Shown piece after piece: positions 45,489 to 55,600 of a stretch of DNA of 64,000 nt; position 1 is the first letter of the stretch; each line of letters starts with the position of its first letter. The notes below the pieces were generated by a model. The model saw nothing but the letters and a program-made list of their open reading frames with translations. It was not told where the DNA came from and did not search any database. Origin of the DNA: CAXBNB01 sp040151475 (GTDB taxonomy: Bacteria > Bacteroidota > Bacteroidia > Cytophagales > Cyclobacteriaceae); assembly GCF_040151475.1 (NCBI RefSeq), contig NZ_JBDKWG010000143.1, positions 124,001 through 188,000 of the forward strand, read 5' to 3'. A program made the translations under genes and the position numbers.

Positions 45489-46361
45489 CTAACGAGATTG
45501 TATAATAAATGTAATTTTACCCTGTGATGTAGCGGCTACCGAACGGTTTTGAGCAGTCTTACTAAATGTAAGGTCCATTACAGCGTCCTTGTAAATTTTT
45601 TCAACAGCAGGTGATACTGTTTTTTCCAGTGTCTTCACTCCAATAATCTCTCCGTCACTATCTACAATTATTTGGAAAACGATTTTACCACTTTCATCCG
45701 ACTTATCATCAGGTTCCGGTTCAAAATCCCATATCCAACCACTTAAATCAAGACTTGCTCCGCCACTATTGCTTTGTGAATTGGTATCTCCTTTTGATCC
45801 TGTATAAATGGCACGTGAATCGATTGTTGGATTTTCTGTCGGCTTTTCTTCAGAATTTTCCTTTCCGGTTTCGCTTTTTTCTTTGGTATTTTCAGTGGGC
45901 TTCTTTTCCTCTTTTACCTCTTTAGGTTTTTCCTCTACAACTTTCGTCTCCTCTTTCACTTCTTCCACTACATCCGGACTATTTATATCTTCCGTTTCCA
46001 CTACCTCTGCCTCCTCTACCGGTTCGGCTTGAGTCTCTTCTACCACTTCCTCCTCTACAGCTTCCTTACTTTCACTGGATTCTGAAGTTTCTTGTACAGG
46101 TTCTTCTTCAACTGGCTCCTTGGCTTCTTGCACTTCCTCAACACTTTCCTGCTGACTTTGCTCCTGCTGATCACTTTCTACTTTCCCGGTAGAATTGCTC
46201 TGCACAAAACTCAATTCAATGCCATATTGTGGAATTGGTGGATCGGGCTCTGACCATGCCAACAGGAAAAAGAAAAGTATCAACAAAAAAGCATGAAAAC
46301 CCAATGAGGTTATCATACTGATTCTACGATTCTTTTTTTCTTCAGGATCAATGATTTCCAT
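45489..46361 (-). CDS. TonB-like energy transducer
   Basis: The protein has 290 residues from the ATG at 46361; a TTG two codons upstream is unlikely. It has an N-terminal membrane helix (about 17-38, ITSLGFHAFLLILFFFLLAW), a very long Glu/Val/Pro/Lys-rich periplasmic spacer (about 55-175) and a C-terminal TonB-like domain (about 215-290, GKIVFQIIVDSDGEIIGVK). It couples the ExbBD proton motor to outer-membrane transporters such as the SusC in this window. It is translated right after exbD (ATG two bases past the stop). Confidence 0.88.
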   Translation of the reverse strand: MEIIDPEEKKNRRISMITSLGFHAFLLILFFFLLAWSEPDPPIPQYGIELSFVQSNSTGKVESDQQEQSQQESVEEVQEAKEPVEEEPVQETSESSESKEAVEEEVVEETQAEPVEEAEVVETEDINSPDVVEEVKEETKVVEEKPKEVKEEKKPTENTKEKSETGKENSEEKPTENPTIDSRAIYTGSKGDTNSQSNSGGASLDLSGWIWDFEPEPDDKSDESGKIVFQIIVDSDGEIIGVKTLEKTVSPAVEKIYKDAVMDLTFSKTAQNRSVAATSQGKITFIIQSR

Positions 46362-46363
46362 GA

Positions 46364-46753
46364 TCAATCAGGTTTCGTTGCAATAGATACTTTAGCTTCA
46401 AGTTTTGTGGCTATTCCTGCTACCATTACCAGATCTTCTACAGGTACATTTTTATCACAGTGCAATACGACTACTCCTTCTTTTCCACTCAATTCATTTC
46501 TCAATACCATTTCCAATTTATTGGACGATACTTTTTTATCATTTACGAAAAAATTACGGTCCTTAGTAATGGTTACGCTTACTTTTTGAAGTATTATTTT
46601 AGAACTCTTACTGGAGGGTAGATTTACTGGTAGTCCTGAAGGGGTAACAAATGAAGCTGTAAGCATAAAGAATATCAATAACAGAAATATTACATCTGTC
46701 ATTGAAGACATGCTAAATGATGCTTGTACTTTATGTTTAGATTTTATATTCAT
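46364..46753 (-). CDS. exbD: ExbD/TolR family proton-motor subunit
   Basis: A 129-residue protein with one N-terminal membrane helix (MTDVIFLLLIFFMLTASFV; the proton-carrying Asp is in the MTDVIF start of the helix) and a small periplasmic domain. It couples proton flow with TonB. The start overlaps exbB by four bases (ATGA), and the tonB-like gene follows at once. Confidence 0.93.
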   Translation of the reverse strand: MNIKSKHKVQASFSMSSMTDVIFLLLIFFMLTASFVTPSGLPVNLPSSKSSKIILQKVSVTITKDRNFFVNDKKVSSNKLEMVLRNELSGKEGVVVLHCDKNVPVEDLVMVAGIATKLEAKVSIATKPD

Positions 46754-47430
46754 TTGCTCTGAGGCTCTTGTAATAAGTCTATAAATTCTATAGAAGTATA
46801 TTCCATACTATGGACTAATTTTTCCACTCTGGCTATAAGAAAATTATAACCCAAATAGGCCAAAATACCTACGAATAAACCAGCAGCAGTAGTAATCATA
46901 GCTTCATAAATACCACTGGAAAGCAGCTTAGGGCTCACTACTCCTTCTTCTTGCGCTATTGAAATAAAAGCCTGAATCATACCCGTTACGGTTCCCAAGA
47001 ACCCGATCATAGGAGCAGCACCGGAAATAGACGCCAGCAAATTAAGGTTTTTTTCGAGCTTATACAGCTCTATTTTTCCCACGTTTTCGATAGATGCCTC
47101 AATATTTTTCAGGGGGTGACCTATTCTCACAATGCCCTTTTCAATCATACGGGCAATAGGAGTTGCAGTTTGGTTGCATAGCATTTTTGCTCCGCTTATA
47201 TCTCCGTTTATTACCAATTGTTTTATCTGATCGTTGAATTGATCGGGGGTTTTTGCCGCCTTGTTAATGGTCATAATGCGTTCGACAAAAATATACACTG
47301 CCGTGACCGACAGTAGTAAAATGGGGATCATCATATAGCCCCCTTTAAACAATAATTCCAGAAGAGAAATATTCGCAGGTATTTCTTCAGGCAAGTCCTG
47401 AAGCCTTGCCAAAAGGATTTGTCCAATCAT
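46750..47430 (-). CDS. exbB: ExbB/TolQ family proton-motor subunit
   Basis: The 226-residue inner-membrane channel subunit has an N-terminal helix, a cytoplasmic part (about 60-110) and two C-terminal helices (GAAPMIGFLGTVTGMIQAF and GIYEAMITTAAGLFVGILAY). It is MotA/TolQ/ExbB type. It is the first gene of an exbB-exbD-tonB-folC-trmB-GT2-gtrA run; the upstream terminator at 47461-47487 separates it from the SPOR gene. Confidence 0.94.
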   Translation of the reverse strand: MIGQILLARLQDLPEEIPANISLLELLFKGGYMMIPILLLSVTAVYIFVERIMTINKAAKTPDQFNDQIKQLVINGDISGAKMLCNQTATPIARMIEKGIVRIGHPLKNIEASIENVGKIELYKLEKNLNLLASISGAAPMIGFLGTVTGMIQAFISIAQEEGVVSPKLLSSGIYEAMITTAAGLFVGILAYLGYNFLIARVEKLVHSMEYTSIEFIDLLQEPQSK

Positions 47431-47460
47431 AAATTTTATGTTTATTTTCGATTATAAAAC

Positions 47461-47487
47461 AAAAGAAAGGCATAATACCTTTCTTTT
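47461..47487 (-). terminator. Intrinsic terminator after the SPOR gene
   Basis: AAAAGAAAGG (47461-47470) and CCTTTCTTTT (47478-47487) form a perfect ten-pair stem with a seven-base loop, followed on the minus strand by T-rich sequence. It ends the SPOR-protein transcript between it and exbB. Confidence 0.8.
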
Positions 47488-47540
47488 ATAATATTCTTTA
47501 AATTTTAAACGGGAAATCATCAATATAAGTATATCAACAA

Positions 47541-48740
47541 TTAATATTTAAGAGTCCATATATCTTCACCATAAGTAGATTTGTATGAACCTATTTGAGC
47601 CATGGCATCTGCATAAGAATCAAAATCAACTACAGATACTCTATACCTCTTAGATTTTCCAAAGGGGAAAATAACTTTAACACCTTTTCCACTGGCGGAT
47701 AATTCCTTAGCATAGTCATTAGCCAAATCCTGATCAATAAAGCTACCAATAATGATGTATGACCTGCCTGTTTTAGATTGTATCTCTACGATCTCTCCCG
47801 CTGGTGCATTACTTCCAGGTTTGGGGCTTGCTTTAGAGGTACTGCTTTTAGTCGCAGCAGGCTTAGTTGTTGTTTTGGCAGGTGTAGTGGTATTTGATTT
47901 TGAATCTTTCTCACCAGCAGTTTCTGCTGTCTTTTCACCCCCGTCTTTGGATTCAGCCACTGGTTTTACTTCGGGCTTTTTAGTTGATGCTACTTGTTCT
48001 ACCTTCTTTTCTGACTTTTCAGAACCTACTCCAATATCCTGAGTAAAGAAATAATAAAAAATAAATCCAACAAGTGTAAACCCAATTGCTCCAAATATAA
48101 TTACCTTGGCAAAACCACCTTTGGACTCATCATCTGAGTACGGCTTATATGTTGGAGGCAATTCCGCATCTTCAGCAGATTCAAATTCCATCTTTTCTTC
48201 CTGCTTCAGACTGATGTCATCGCTTGCAAAAATCGACCCCCCATCAAAATCACTATCATTACCAAACACATCACTCTCAGATGGCTCGCTATCATCCGCA
48301 GCAAACAAAGATTCTGTAGAACTTTCTTCTTCATCTTCATCAGCCATACCAAGAGCAGCCAGTTCGTCAGGGCTTGATATCTCGTTCAGGCTGTCATCCT
48401 GATTATCAACATTATCATCAGAATTCATGTCAATTGAATCCAATACAGACATGTCATCATCATTTGTCTCGTCAGACGATTCATCATCATCCGAATCTTC
48501 TCCCAGCCTGTCTGAAATAAGTTGAGCACTATCCATGACATCTTCTACTTCATCAATGCCTTCGTCAAGTGCAGAAACATTGGAATCAGTGTTATCAGAA
48601 GAATCATCGTCTAAATCCAAATCTAACTCTTCCAATTCTTCAAATTCAAGATCAGGAAGACCGAAATCATCATCATCTTTTGAACCTGAACTTTGTTTTT
48701 TATCTTCTTCGAAACCTTCTTTATGGAGATCTTCAGCCAT
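47541..48740 (-). CDS. SPOR-domain membrane protein with acidic N-terminus
   Basis: The 399-residue protein has a long cytoplasmic N-terminal part of about 205 residues that is almost all Asp, Glu and Ser and should be disordered. A membrane helix follows (about 207-230, FAKVIIFGAIGFTLVGFIFYYFF), then a Lys/Thr/Ser/Pro-rich periplasmic spacer, and a SPOR domain at about 325-399 (SYIIIGSFIDQDLANDYAKE, ends DIWTLKY). SPOR domains bind denuded glycan strands at the division septum, so the protein is likely divisomal. A promoter with a TAGATTTG box lies upstream. Confidence 0.9.
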   Translation of the reverse strand: MAEDLHKEGFEEDKKQSSGSKDDDDFGLPDLEFEELEELDLDLDDDSSDNTDSNVSALDEGIDEVEDVMDSAQLISDRLGEDSDDDESSDETNDDDMSVLDSIDMNSDDNVDNQDDSLNEISSPDELAALGMADEDEEESSTESLFAADDSEPSESDVFGNDSDFDGGSIFASDDISLKQEEKMEFESAEDAELPPTYKPYSDDESKGGFAKVIIFGAIGFTLVGFIFYYFFTQDIGVGSEKSEKKVEQVASTKKPEVKPVAESKDGGEKTAETAGEKDSKSNTTTPAKTTTKPAATKSSTSKASPKPGSNAPAGEIVEIQSKTGRSYIIIGSFIDQDLANDYAKELSASGKGVKVIFPFGKSKRYRVSVVDFDSYADAMAQIGSYKSTYGEDIWTLKY

Positions 48741-48771
48741 AATAATTGTATGTGTGACGTTTAACTTTTAA

Positions 48772-48805
48772 CAAATCTATTTAAATATAGCCATAAAAGT
48801 AACAA
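48772..48805 (-). promoter_or_regulatory. Putative promoter of the SPOR gene
   Basis: TAGATTTG (48772-48779) on the minus strand fits TAnnTTTG and lies 32 bases upstream of the ATG. A TTG at 48803-48805 gives a -33 element with a 23-base gap. Both together match the Bacteroidota pattern. Confidence 0.45.
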
Positions 48806-48969
48806 TATTTTTAATAATACGATTTAATCTTTAACATGAGTAAGTATGACGATACTTGGTATTTTTATCCTTATTTGATGGAAGCAAAATAAATCATCAA
48901 CACAAATCCCTACTTATCTATGAATGATATTGTGAATGTTCATAGTTTCGCCATAAATTCATTGAAATC

Positions 48970-49356
48970 ATGAAAATAAAGTTTTTATTGGCGTTTACAT
49001 ACATCTTACTTGTTGGGTGCGAAAAAAAATCATTAGTACTAGCTGAATTGGATTTTTCTCTTTGGGAAAATGATAAATTTGGATGCAATGGCTATAGAAA
49101 AGATCAAACAAATTTATTGGAACACAACAAAGATGATTTGCTTAAATTTTCAGAGAAGGAAATTGTCAGTATGCTGGGAGTTCCCAATGAAACAGAACTA
49201 ATTGACCGCAGTGAAAAATATTATATATACACACTGCAAGGTGGCTCAAAATGCAATAAAGACAATCATACTATAACCTATCTCAGGTTGAGGTTTAATT
49301 CTCTCGGTTATTCCAAGGAAGTACTAATTTTGACAGAAAAACACAATAATTCTTAA
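48970..49356 (+). CDS. Small lipoprotein, BamE/SmpA-like
   Basis: The 128-residue lipoprotein has a lipobox (LLVGC, Cys17). The remainder has a BamE-like pattern: an acidic helix, the turn with SMLGVPNETELIDRSEKYYI, and strand-like YLRLRFNSLGYSKEVLI. A single pair of further cysteines (CNGY and SKCNKD) could form a disulphide. The family is not certain. It is the only gene of its unit and diverges from the SPOR gene; a 229-base region separates them. Confidence 0.7.
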   Translation: MKIKFLLAFTYILLVGCEKKSLVLAELDFSLWENDKFGCNGYRKDQTNLLEHNKDDLLKFSEKEIVSMLGVPNETELIDRSEKYYIYTLQGGSKCNKDNHTITYLRLRFNSLGYSKEVLILTEKHNNS

Positions 49357-49427
49357 CTTGTTATATACTTTTGGATTAATATTCGTTAATCTTAAGTACT
49401 CTTAATAACATTTATTAGTTTTTAGTT

Positions 49428-49841
49428 ATGTCTTACATCAAAAGTCAACTGAGTTTACTGGTTCACCTGTCAAAAGTGGACAAGCACATAGCTGAACCTG
49501 AAGCCAAAATGATCCATTACATAGGTGAAAGAAATGGTATTTCTTACGAAGAAATAGAAGCTATTATTGACAATCCCGGAGACATGCCTTCAATTTCCAA
49601 TCTCGATCCGGAAATGAAATTTGATTACCTCTACAATATAGTACAACTGATGAAAATAGATGGTAAGGTTTTCCAAAGCGAAATAGACTTTTGTGAAAAA
49701 GTAGCTTTAAGATTGGGATATAAGCCCGGAGTAATTGCTGATTTATCAGCATACATATACAGTGACCCAAACATCAACACAAACAAGGATTATCTGAGAA
49801 GCATTGCGGATGGACATTTAATTCCAAGGAAAAAAAAATAG
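49428..49841 (+). CDS. TerB-like cytoplasmic protein
   Basis: The 137-residue soluble helical protein has the TerB/DjlA-type helical pattern with acidic residues (LSLLVHLSKVDKHIAEPEAK then MKIDGKVFQSEIDFCEKVA). TerB-type domains bind divalent metal and mediate protein contact at membranes; function here is not known. A TACTTTTG matching TAnnTTTG lies at 49366-49373, 55 bases upstream. Confidence 0.85.
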   Translation: MSYIKSQLSLLVHLSKVDKHIAEPEAKMIHYIGERNGISYEEIEAIIDNPGDMPSISNLDPEMKFDYLYNIVQLMKIDGKVFQSEIDFCEKVALRLGYKPGVIADLSAYIYSDPNINTNKDYLRSIADGHLIPRKKK

Positions 49842-49877
49842 AAAAAAGCACCTTCCTGACAAACCGCACCTATTAAC

Positions 49878-50696
49878 TTATTTCTTCTTCTTATTAGATA
49901 GTTTATTAGTCGAAGACCCCTTTCTTCTGTCGGTAGGGTTGTACCCAAATAAGAGTGCCGTGGAAACCAAAATTTGATTGTTAGCGTACTGTAAGTTTTC
50001 TTGAAAACTCACTCCCTCCTGTAATGGAAAAGAATCCAATGCCATGTTAGAGTGACCTTTACTATACCTTACTTCTACAGACACTCTTTGTCCTGATGCC
50101 AGATCCAAAAGAGTACCTATTCCAAAATCCAGAGCATATTGTAATCTATTGGACTTCCTGACAGTAAGGATACCATCTCCCACTCCATCTACTGATTCTG
50201 AAAAACTCACCTTGTAAGAACCGCCCCCAACTCCAAAGTTATCATCACCTTCTTGGGTATAATAATTGCCCGATCCATTGAGCCAAAAACTCAATCTTGG
50301 ACCTGCTACGGCAAAAACCGAAACAGCTCCGGCACTAAAAAGGGTTGCTCTTCCTAACAAAGGAACCGACAAAAAAGAATATGTAGATTTACTTTCCAAT
50401 TCCAAACCTTCCGGGGTATTCCCTACAGAATTTCGAATTTGCTGGTAGATCATTTCAGTATGAACAGCAAAATTCCTGTCCGTTGTGTATTGCATTGCAA
50501 AACCCGCATGCCAATTGATATCAGGGTTTATATCATACTGTTTTTTGTAGGTTTTGTCCTGATAAGCATGATTATTCATTTGCACACCAGCTTTGGGCCC
50601 AAACCAAAATTGTGCTTGTGATTCTACTGATACAAAAAAAACTATCGAAAGGACGATTAAAACTCTCATTAGCATTATAAAATGATTAATCCGCAT
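49878..50696 (-). CDS. PorT-like outer-membrane beta-barrel protein
   Basis: The 272-residue protein has a signal peptide (VFFVSVESQAQ) and an eight-strand-like barrel: GPKAGVQMNNHAY, the next strands with FAVHTEMIYQQIRN and FLSVPLLGRATLF. The end is Lys-rich (KLSNKKKK). It belongs to the broad outer-membrane-protein group of PorT proteins, which are required for T9SS function in Porphyromonas; whether it is the true PorT cannot be settled. Starts at 50675 and 50669 are alternatives. T9SS-related genes lie just across the 382-base spacer. Confidence 0.75.
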   Translation of the reverse strand: MRINHFIMLMRVLIVLSIVFFVSVESQAQFWFGPKAGVQMNNHAYQDKTYKKQYDINPDINWHAGFAMQYTTDRNFAVHTEMIYQQIRNSVGNTPEGLELESKSTYSFLSVPLLGRATLFSAGAVSVFAVAGPRLSFWLNGSGNYYTQEGDDNFGVGGGSYKVSFSESVDGVGDGILTVRKSNRLQYALDFGIGTLLDLASGQRVSVEVRYSKGHSNMALDSFPLQEGVSFQENLQYANNQILVSTALLFGYNPTDRRKGSSTNKLSNKKKK

Positions 50697-51078
50697 TGCT
50701 GATATAAAAAAAAATAAAAATACGAAATATTTCTATAAAATATTCGAAAAGTTAAACAATTGAATTTCTAACACCAGAAATACTTACTTTCTAAACACCA
50801 AAACCTACACATGGTTAGGCAATTTCACTCCCACCAATTACAACCCTTTTATTACAGTTTATCCTATTCTAACTTTCAGTAAACAACTGATCCATCTGCC
50901 TGTGCTTAGGATCAAGCGTTAAAAGTAGAATAAACACTCCAAATTTCTCAATTTATAAACTTATTGATATCAATTATGAATTTTTTCATGATATTGATAT
51001 AGATTTGATACCTATTAGTAATAATAAGGAATTATACAAACTATCGGTAAAGCGATTTTATAATCCTATAATTTCCCA
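50697..51078. other. Intergenic control region of porP-SPOR
   Basis: The 382-base AT-rich spacer between the divergent PorT-like and PorP genes holds no gene. It contains an imperfect inverted repeat (50968-50999) directly followed by a TAGATTTG -7 box (51000-51007). The repeat covers the usual -33 area. Confidence 0.6.
50968..51007 (+). promoter_or_regulatory. Inverted repeat plus -7 box before porP-SPOR
   Basis: TATCAAT (50968-50974) pairs with ATTGATA (50993-50999), and ATGAA (50976-50980) with TTCAT (50985-50989), with a small bulge. The -7 box TAGATTTG is at 51000-51007, 72 bases upstream of the ATG. The overlap with the -33 region suggests an operator. Confidence 0.4.
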
Positions 51079-52659
51079 ATGAAAAAAATATTCGCAAGCT
51101 GCCTCTTCTTCTTCCTGTTCAATCAATTGTTAGCGCAAGAGCAAAGAGTGTTCAGCCAATTCTTCATGAACCCATATATTTATAACCCTGCATATGTGGG
51201 AGTAGAAGGGCACACCGCTCTTTTTGTTATGTATCGGTCTCAATACACAGGTTTGAAAGGTGGCCCTTCTTTTTCCCATGTGACTTTTCACACTCCGCTA
51301 AAAGGAGGTATTGGAATTGGAGGAATGGCTTTCAACGAGCAAGAAGGTGGCATATTAAATACTTCCGGGTTTAAAGTATCAGCCGGCTACCTGGCTGCAT
51401 TTGACAGAAAGCATTACCTAAGGTTTGGTATGTCTTTAGGAGCAGGAACCACATCACTGGATGCTTCAGACCCTGCAATTGCTGCTGATATATTTGGAGA
51501 TCCTGCATTTGCCAATTTATCCAACAAATATCTTATTGCAGACTTTGGAGTTACCTATCACTTTGATCACTTCAACTTTGGGGTATCCATACCCAATCTG
51601 GTTAGTAGAGAAGTAATTTCATCAGAAACATTTTCCCCTGTTAAAATATCTCCACTAGACAACATATTAATCAAAATGAATTATCGTGGACATATAGGCC
51701 ATGATTTTGCTCTCGAACCACACCTGTTATATAGGTATTCGCATATTACTACCAGTCAATACGAAGCTGCTTTAATTGCTCATATCAAACACATAGTATG
51801 GGTAGGTGCATCTTACCGTGAAGGTGCAGGAATCAATGCCCTCGTAGGTTTTAAAGTAAAAGAAAAGCTAGGCATAGGATATGCTTTTGAGTTAGGAAAC
51901 AGTAATATCTCATCCATCACTGGTAATACACACGAGTTACATATTGGGTATCATTTGAGTGAACATAAAAAACACCATGGCCACCACCATTCGTTTATCA
52001 AGTCTCATAAACTAACTGCAGAAGAAAGAGCTAAACTTGCAGAGCAAAAAAGACTCAAGCAAGAACAGAAGGAAAAAAGAGAAGAAGAAAGACTGGCCAA
52101 ACTCAATCAAAAAACTGAAGTTGAAAAAGAAACTGAAGCGGACAAACCCGACGTTTCTAATAAAGAGAATGAACAAAAACCTGAAGCTACAGGTCAAGAG
52201 GTAAACAAAGGAATCTCTCAAAACAATACAGCAACGGAAAATATAAAAACAAATCAGCCTGATTCTAATAAGAATAATACTGATAATACAAGCGTTAGCC
52301 CTTCAAAAGGGAACAACAACATTAGTATGCCGACGAATAAACCAACAACTGAAACCAATGTGGCTGTCACTTCACCTGAAGGTGCACCAAGAATGAAAAG
52401 AGGAACTCATTATTTAGAATTACCTCCGGGAAATCATGTGGTAGCAGGTGCATTTAGTGAATTTCAGCACGCTGAAGATTTTAGTGATACCATGTTTGAA
52501 CGAGGTTTTCATGATACGATACTTGGATATCAATCTGAGAAAGGGTATTACTATGTAATAATATTCAGATCAGATGATCATAGCAAAGCTGCTGCACAGC
52601 GCAACAGGATAAGAAAATCTCCCGGAATGGAAAAAGTATGGATATTAACAGTAGAATAA
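51079..52659 (+). CDS. PorP/SprF family protein with C-terminal SPOR-like domain
   Basis: The 526-residue outer-membrane protein has a signal peptide (FNQLLAQ, cleaved near 19), then the PorP/SprF barrel-type domain (about 20-295; hallmarks QRVFSQFFMNPYIYNPAYVG and SQYEAALIAHI). A His-rich loop (KKHHGHHHS), a Lys/Glu-rich helical section (about 310-355) and a polar Asn/Thr-rich linker follow. The C-terminal 80 residues (GNHVVAGAFSEFQHAEDFS) resemble a SPOR fold. SprF proteins are needed for T9SS export or surface display of their neighbouring adhesin. The next gene begins four bases after the stop. The SPOR part could tie the complex to peptidoglycan. Confidence 0.85.
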   Translation: MKKIFASCLFFFLFNQLLAQEQRVFSQFFMNPYIYNPAYVGVEGHTALFVMYRSQYTGLKGGPSFSHVTFHTPLKGGIGIGGMAFNEQEGGILNTSGFKVSAGYLAAFDRKHYLRFGMSLGAGTTSLDASDPAIAADIFGDPAFANLSNKYLIADFGVTYHFDHFNFGVSIPNLVSREVISSETFSPVKISPLDNILIKMNYRGHIGHDFALEPHLLYRYSHITTSQYEAALIAHIKHIVWVGASYREGAGINALVGFKVKEKLGIGYAFELGNSNISSITGNTHELHIGYHLSEHKKHHGHHHSFIKSHKLTAEERAKLAEQKRLKQEQKEKREEERLAKLNQKTEVEKETEADKPDVSNKENEQKPEATGQEVNKGISQNNTATENIKTNQPDSNKNNTDNTSVSPSKGNNNISMPTNKPTTETNVAVTSPEGAPRMKRGTHYLELPPGNHVVAGAFSEFQHAEDFSDTMFERGFHDTILGYQSEKGYYYVIIFRSDDHSKAAAQRNRIRKSPGMEKVWILTVE

Positions 52660-52663
52660 TTTG

Positions 52664-55600
52664 ATGGACAGATCAATAAATAGGGTTATGAATATTTATA
52701 AGAACACAATCGCAAGCTTCATCTTAATAGCTATACTACTTTCGGGATCAAAATCTTTTGGTCAGGCTCCACCTTATATTAGTAGTATTGACAAAACCTC
52801 AGGTACAATTGGTGAGACCGTTATAATTACGGGAACTAATTTTTCAACTAACTCAGCAGATTTGTCGGTTAAATTCGGAGCTGTAGAAGCAACTATTGTG
52901 TCATCCACTGCCAATATCATTGAAGTAACGGTACCCTCCGGAGCTACTTTAAATACTGTAAGTGTCACCAAACTCAGCAGCAAATTAACCGGCTATTCAA
53001 ATGAATTATTCAGCATTGGTTTTAAAGGCCAGTCTAATGTATTAGCTTCATTTGACAATCTGACGACTTTCCCTACCGGTACTGCTACTTACGACTTATG
53101 TCTTTGCGATTTCGATGGAGATGGATTGTCAGACATAGCTGTCACGAACAGTGAGTCAAATGAAGTATTTGTTTACAAAAACAACAGCACTCCTACTACC
53201 TCCAGCTTTACTAAAGTGTCAGATACTGATCTCAATATTGGTTTTCGCTCTATCAATACAACTTGTGGGGATTTAGATGGAGATGGTAAGTCAGATTTAA
53301 TAGTAACTCAGGGTGGATCAAATAGTAATGGAGTATTTGTATTTAAAAATACGAGTAGTGGTACTGGTATCTTTGCTTTTACCCGCATAGGTGCAAACCT
53401 GGCTGTACCAGACCTGACTTTAAAAAACAAAAGTGATGGCAATATAAGAACTGCCAGACGTGTGGAAATAAATGATCTGGACTTGGACGGTAAACCTGAA
53501 ATTATATTAACAACAGAATCCGATCATGTGCTTGATATTTTCAAAAACACAAGTACCAGTGGTACTATTAGCTTTAACACCACTCCTACTCAAATAACCC
53601 TTCCCGAAAGTATCATCACATCGGGTTTAGATGTAAAAGATTTGAATAATGATGGGTTGCCTGAAATAGCAGTTATCCATGACAAAGCATCTGATATTTA
53701 CATTGTACCCAACCATAGTGAACCCGGAACATTAACTTTTGATGAAGCCATAAGAATTTCAGTAAATGGAACATTTCAAAATCTGAAAATTGGAGACATC
53801 AATAAGGATGGATTCAATGATATAGTTGCCACAGATAGGATTTCTAACAAAGTTGTTGTATTGGAAAACACTACAACAGCCGTCGGTGCTACTGTAGCAT
53901 TATCACTCAAAACTACCATTACCTCCGGAATCAGCCAACCTTGGGGGCTTGACTTAGGTGATTTAGATGGGGACGGAAATATAGATATTGCTACCGCATC
54001 CACGTCTGGCTCAAACATCGTTCAAATCATTGCAGGTAATAGTTCATCAGATTTTACTTTCTTCGGTGTGGTAAATAGAAATGCCACATCAAATTCCAGA
54101 AATATTAAAATAGGAGATTTGAATGGAGATGGCAAACCCGACCTGGCATTTACACATAAAGTCAATTCAGGACTTTCCGGTCAGCTTGGTATTTTCATGA
54201 ACCGCAATTGTGTGATTGCTGAAATCACCCCTTCGGGTGACACAGAAATATGTACCGGACAAAATCTGAATCTTGAAGCTACTAAAAGTGGTGGAGCTAC
54301 CTACACATGGGATCAGGACTCGAACAAAGATGGAGTGTTTGACAATCTTGCTGTAAAAACAGGGGCTGACAATTTCCTTGATGTTACCGGAACAGGTTCA
54401 GGAAAATACAGGGTAACTATATCCGATGGATTGAGTTGCTCAGAGGTTTCCAATATTGTTGACATAACCATCTCAGCCAGTGGAATAGCTGCTCCTGTAG
54501 CATCCAGCAACCCTGCATCAGGAACAGCTGTTTGTGAAGGTACTACGGTGAATTTATTCGCTAGTGGCTCCTTAAATAGCTATGAATGGACAGGGCCTAA
54601 TGGTTACACTTCCGCTGATCAAAACCCTGTACTTACCAATGTAACCCCTGAAATGACAGGGAAATACATAGTAACAGGCAGAGACCTTAGTGGCTGTATC
54701 AGTCAGGCAGCAGAAGTAACTGTAGTAGTAGAAACGCTACCTGTAATTGCAGTGAATAATTCAGGCCTGGATATTTTTTGCCTTGGCTCTACAGCAGAAA
54801 TTTCCGTAACCAATTTTGGTAGTAATTATTCTTATAAATGGAAACAAGACGGAGTTGATATTCCTAGTCAAATAGGCACTACACTGAATGTGACAGAATC
54901 AGGAAACTACTCTGCAGTAATCACCAGTGATGCCAACGGTTGCTCGCACGAAAGTTCAGCACGTACATTAACTGCTATTCCTGTTCCCACAAACTCTATT
55001 ACTTCAGATGATTTAATTTGTGAAGACTTACCCCTTGTTTTCAATGCTCCTACCGGAGATCAAAACGGGCAGTCAATTACTCATTCCTGGGATTTTGGTG
55101 ACAGTAGCCCTACTGAAGAAGGAGCATCAGTAAGCCACACTTATGCAGATGCAGGAGTTTATACCGTGACGTTAACCACCTCCTATACAAATGTTGCAAC
55201 TTGTAATCCAACAGTTAAAACAAAACAGGTAACCATTCAGGAAGTACCCAATTCTGTAACCATGGATGACATAGTGATCACCACCAGCACCGGATCTACT
55301 GAAAAATGTCCGAGTGAGGCATTGGATTTAAGTGTTTCTGATCTCTATACCAATTACTCCTGGTTCACAGAACCCGGCACAATACTCTCTACAAGTAATT
55401 CTTTAGATCAAATAACTGATCCTCAAAAAGGTGATAGCCCGGTAACATATACGATGACTGCAACAGATGCTGCCGGGTGTGACTTTTCAGCAGAAGTAAC
55501 AATTTCTTTAAAAGATGCAGCAGGAATTTCCATATTGTATGAAAATGCAAACGCTCCTGATGAAATAAATCTGGAAGATGGGCAACTATCAGTTGATTTG

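Noticed and set aside
45750..46230. Long Ser/Thr/Ser-rich plus-strand frame opposite the tonB-like gene
   Set aside because: It is the antisense reflection of the Glu/Val/Pro-rich spacer of the TonB-like protein, not a gene.
48100..48740. Ser-rich plus-strand frames opposite the SPOR protein
   Set aside because: They are antisense images of the Asp/Glu/Ser-rich cytoplasmic region.
49366..49373. TACTTTTG as a complete promoter of the TerB-like gene
   Set aside because: The -7 match is good but no -33 element lies at the usual distance, so I mention it only inside the gene entry.
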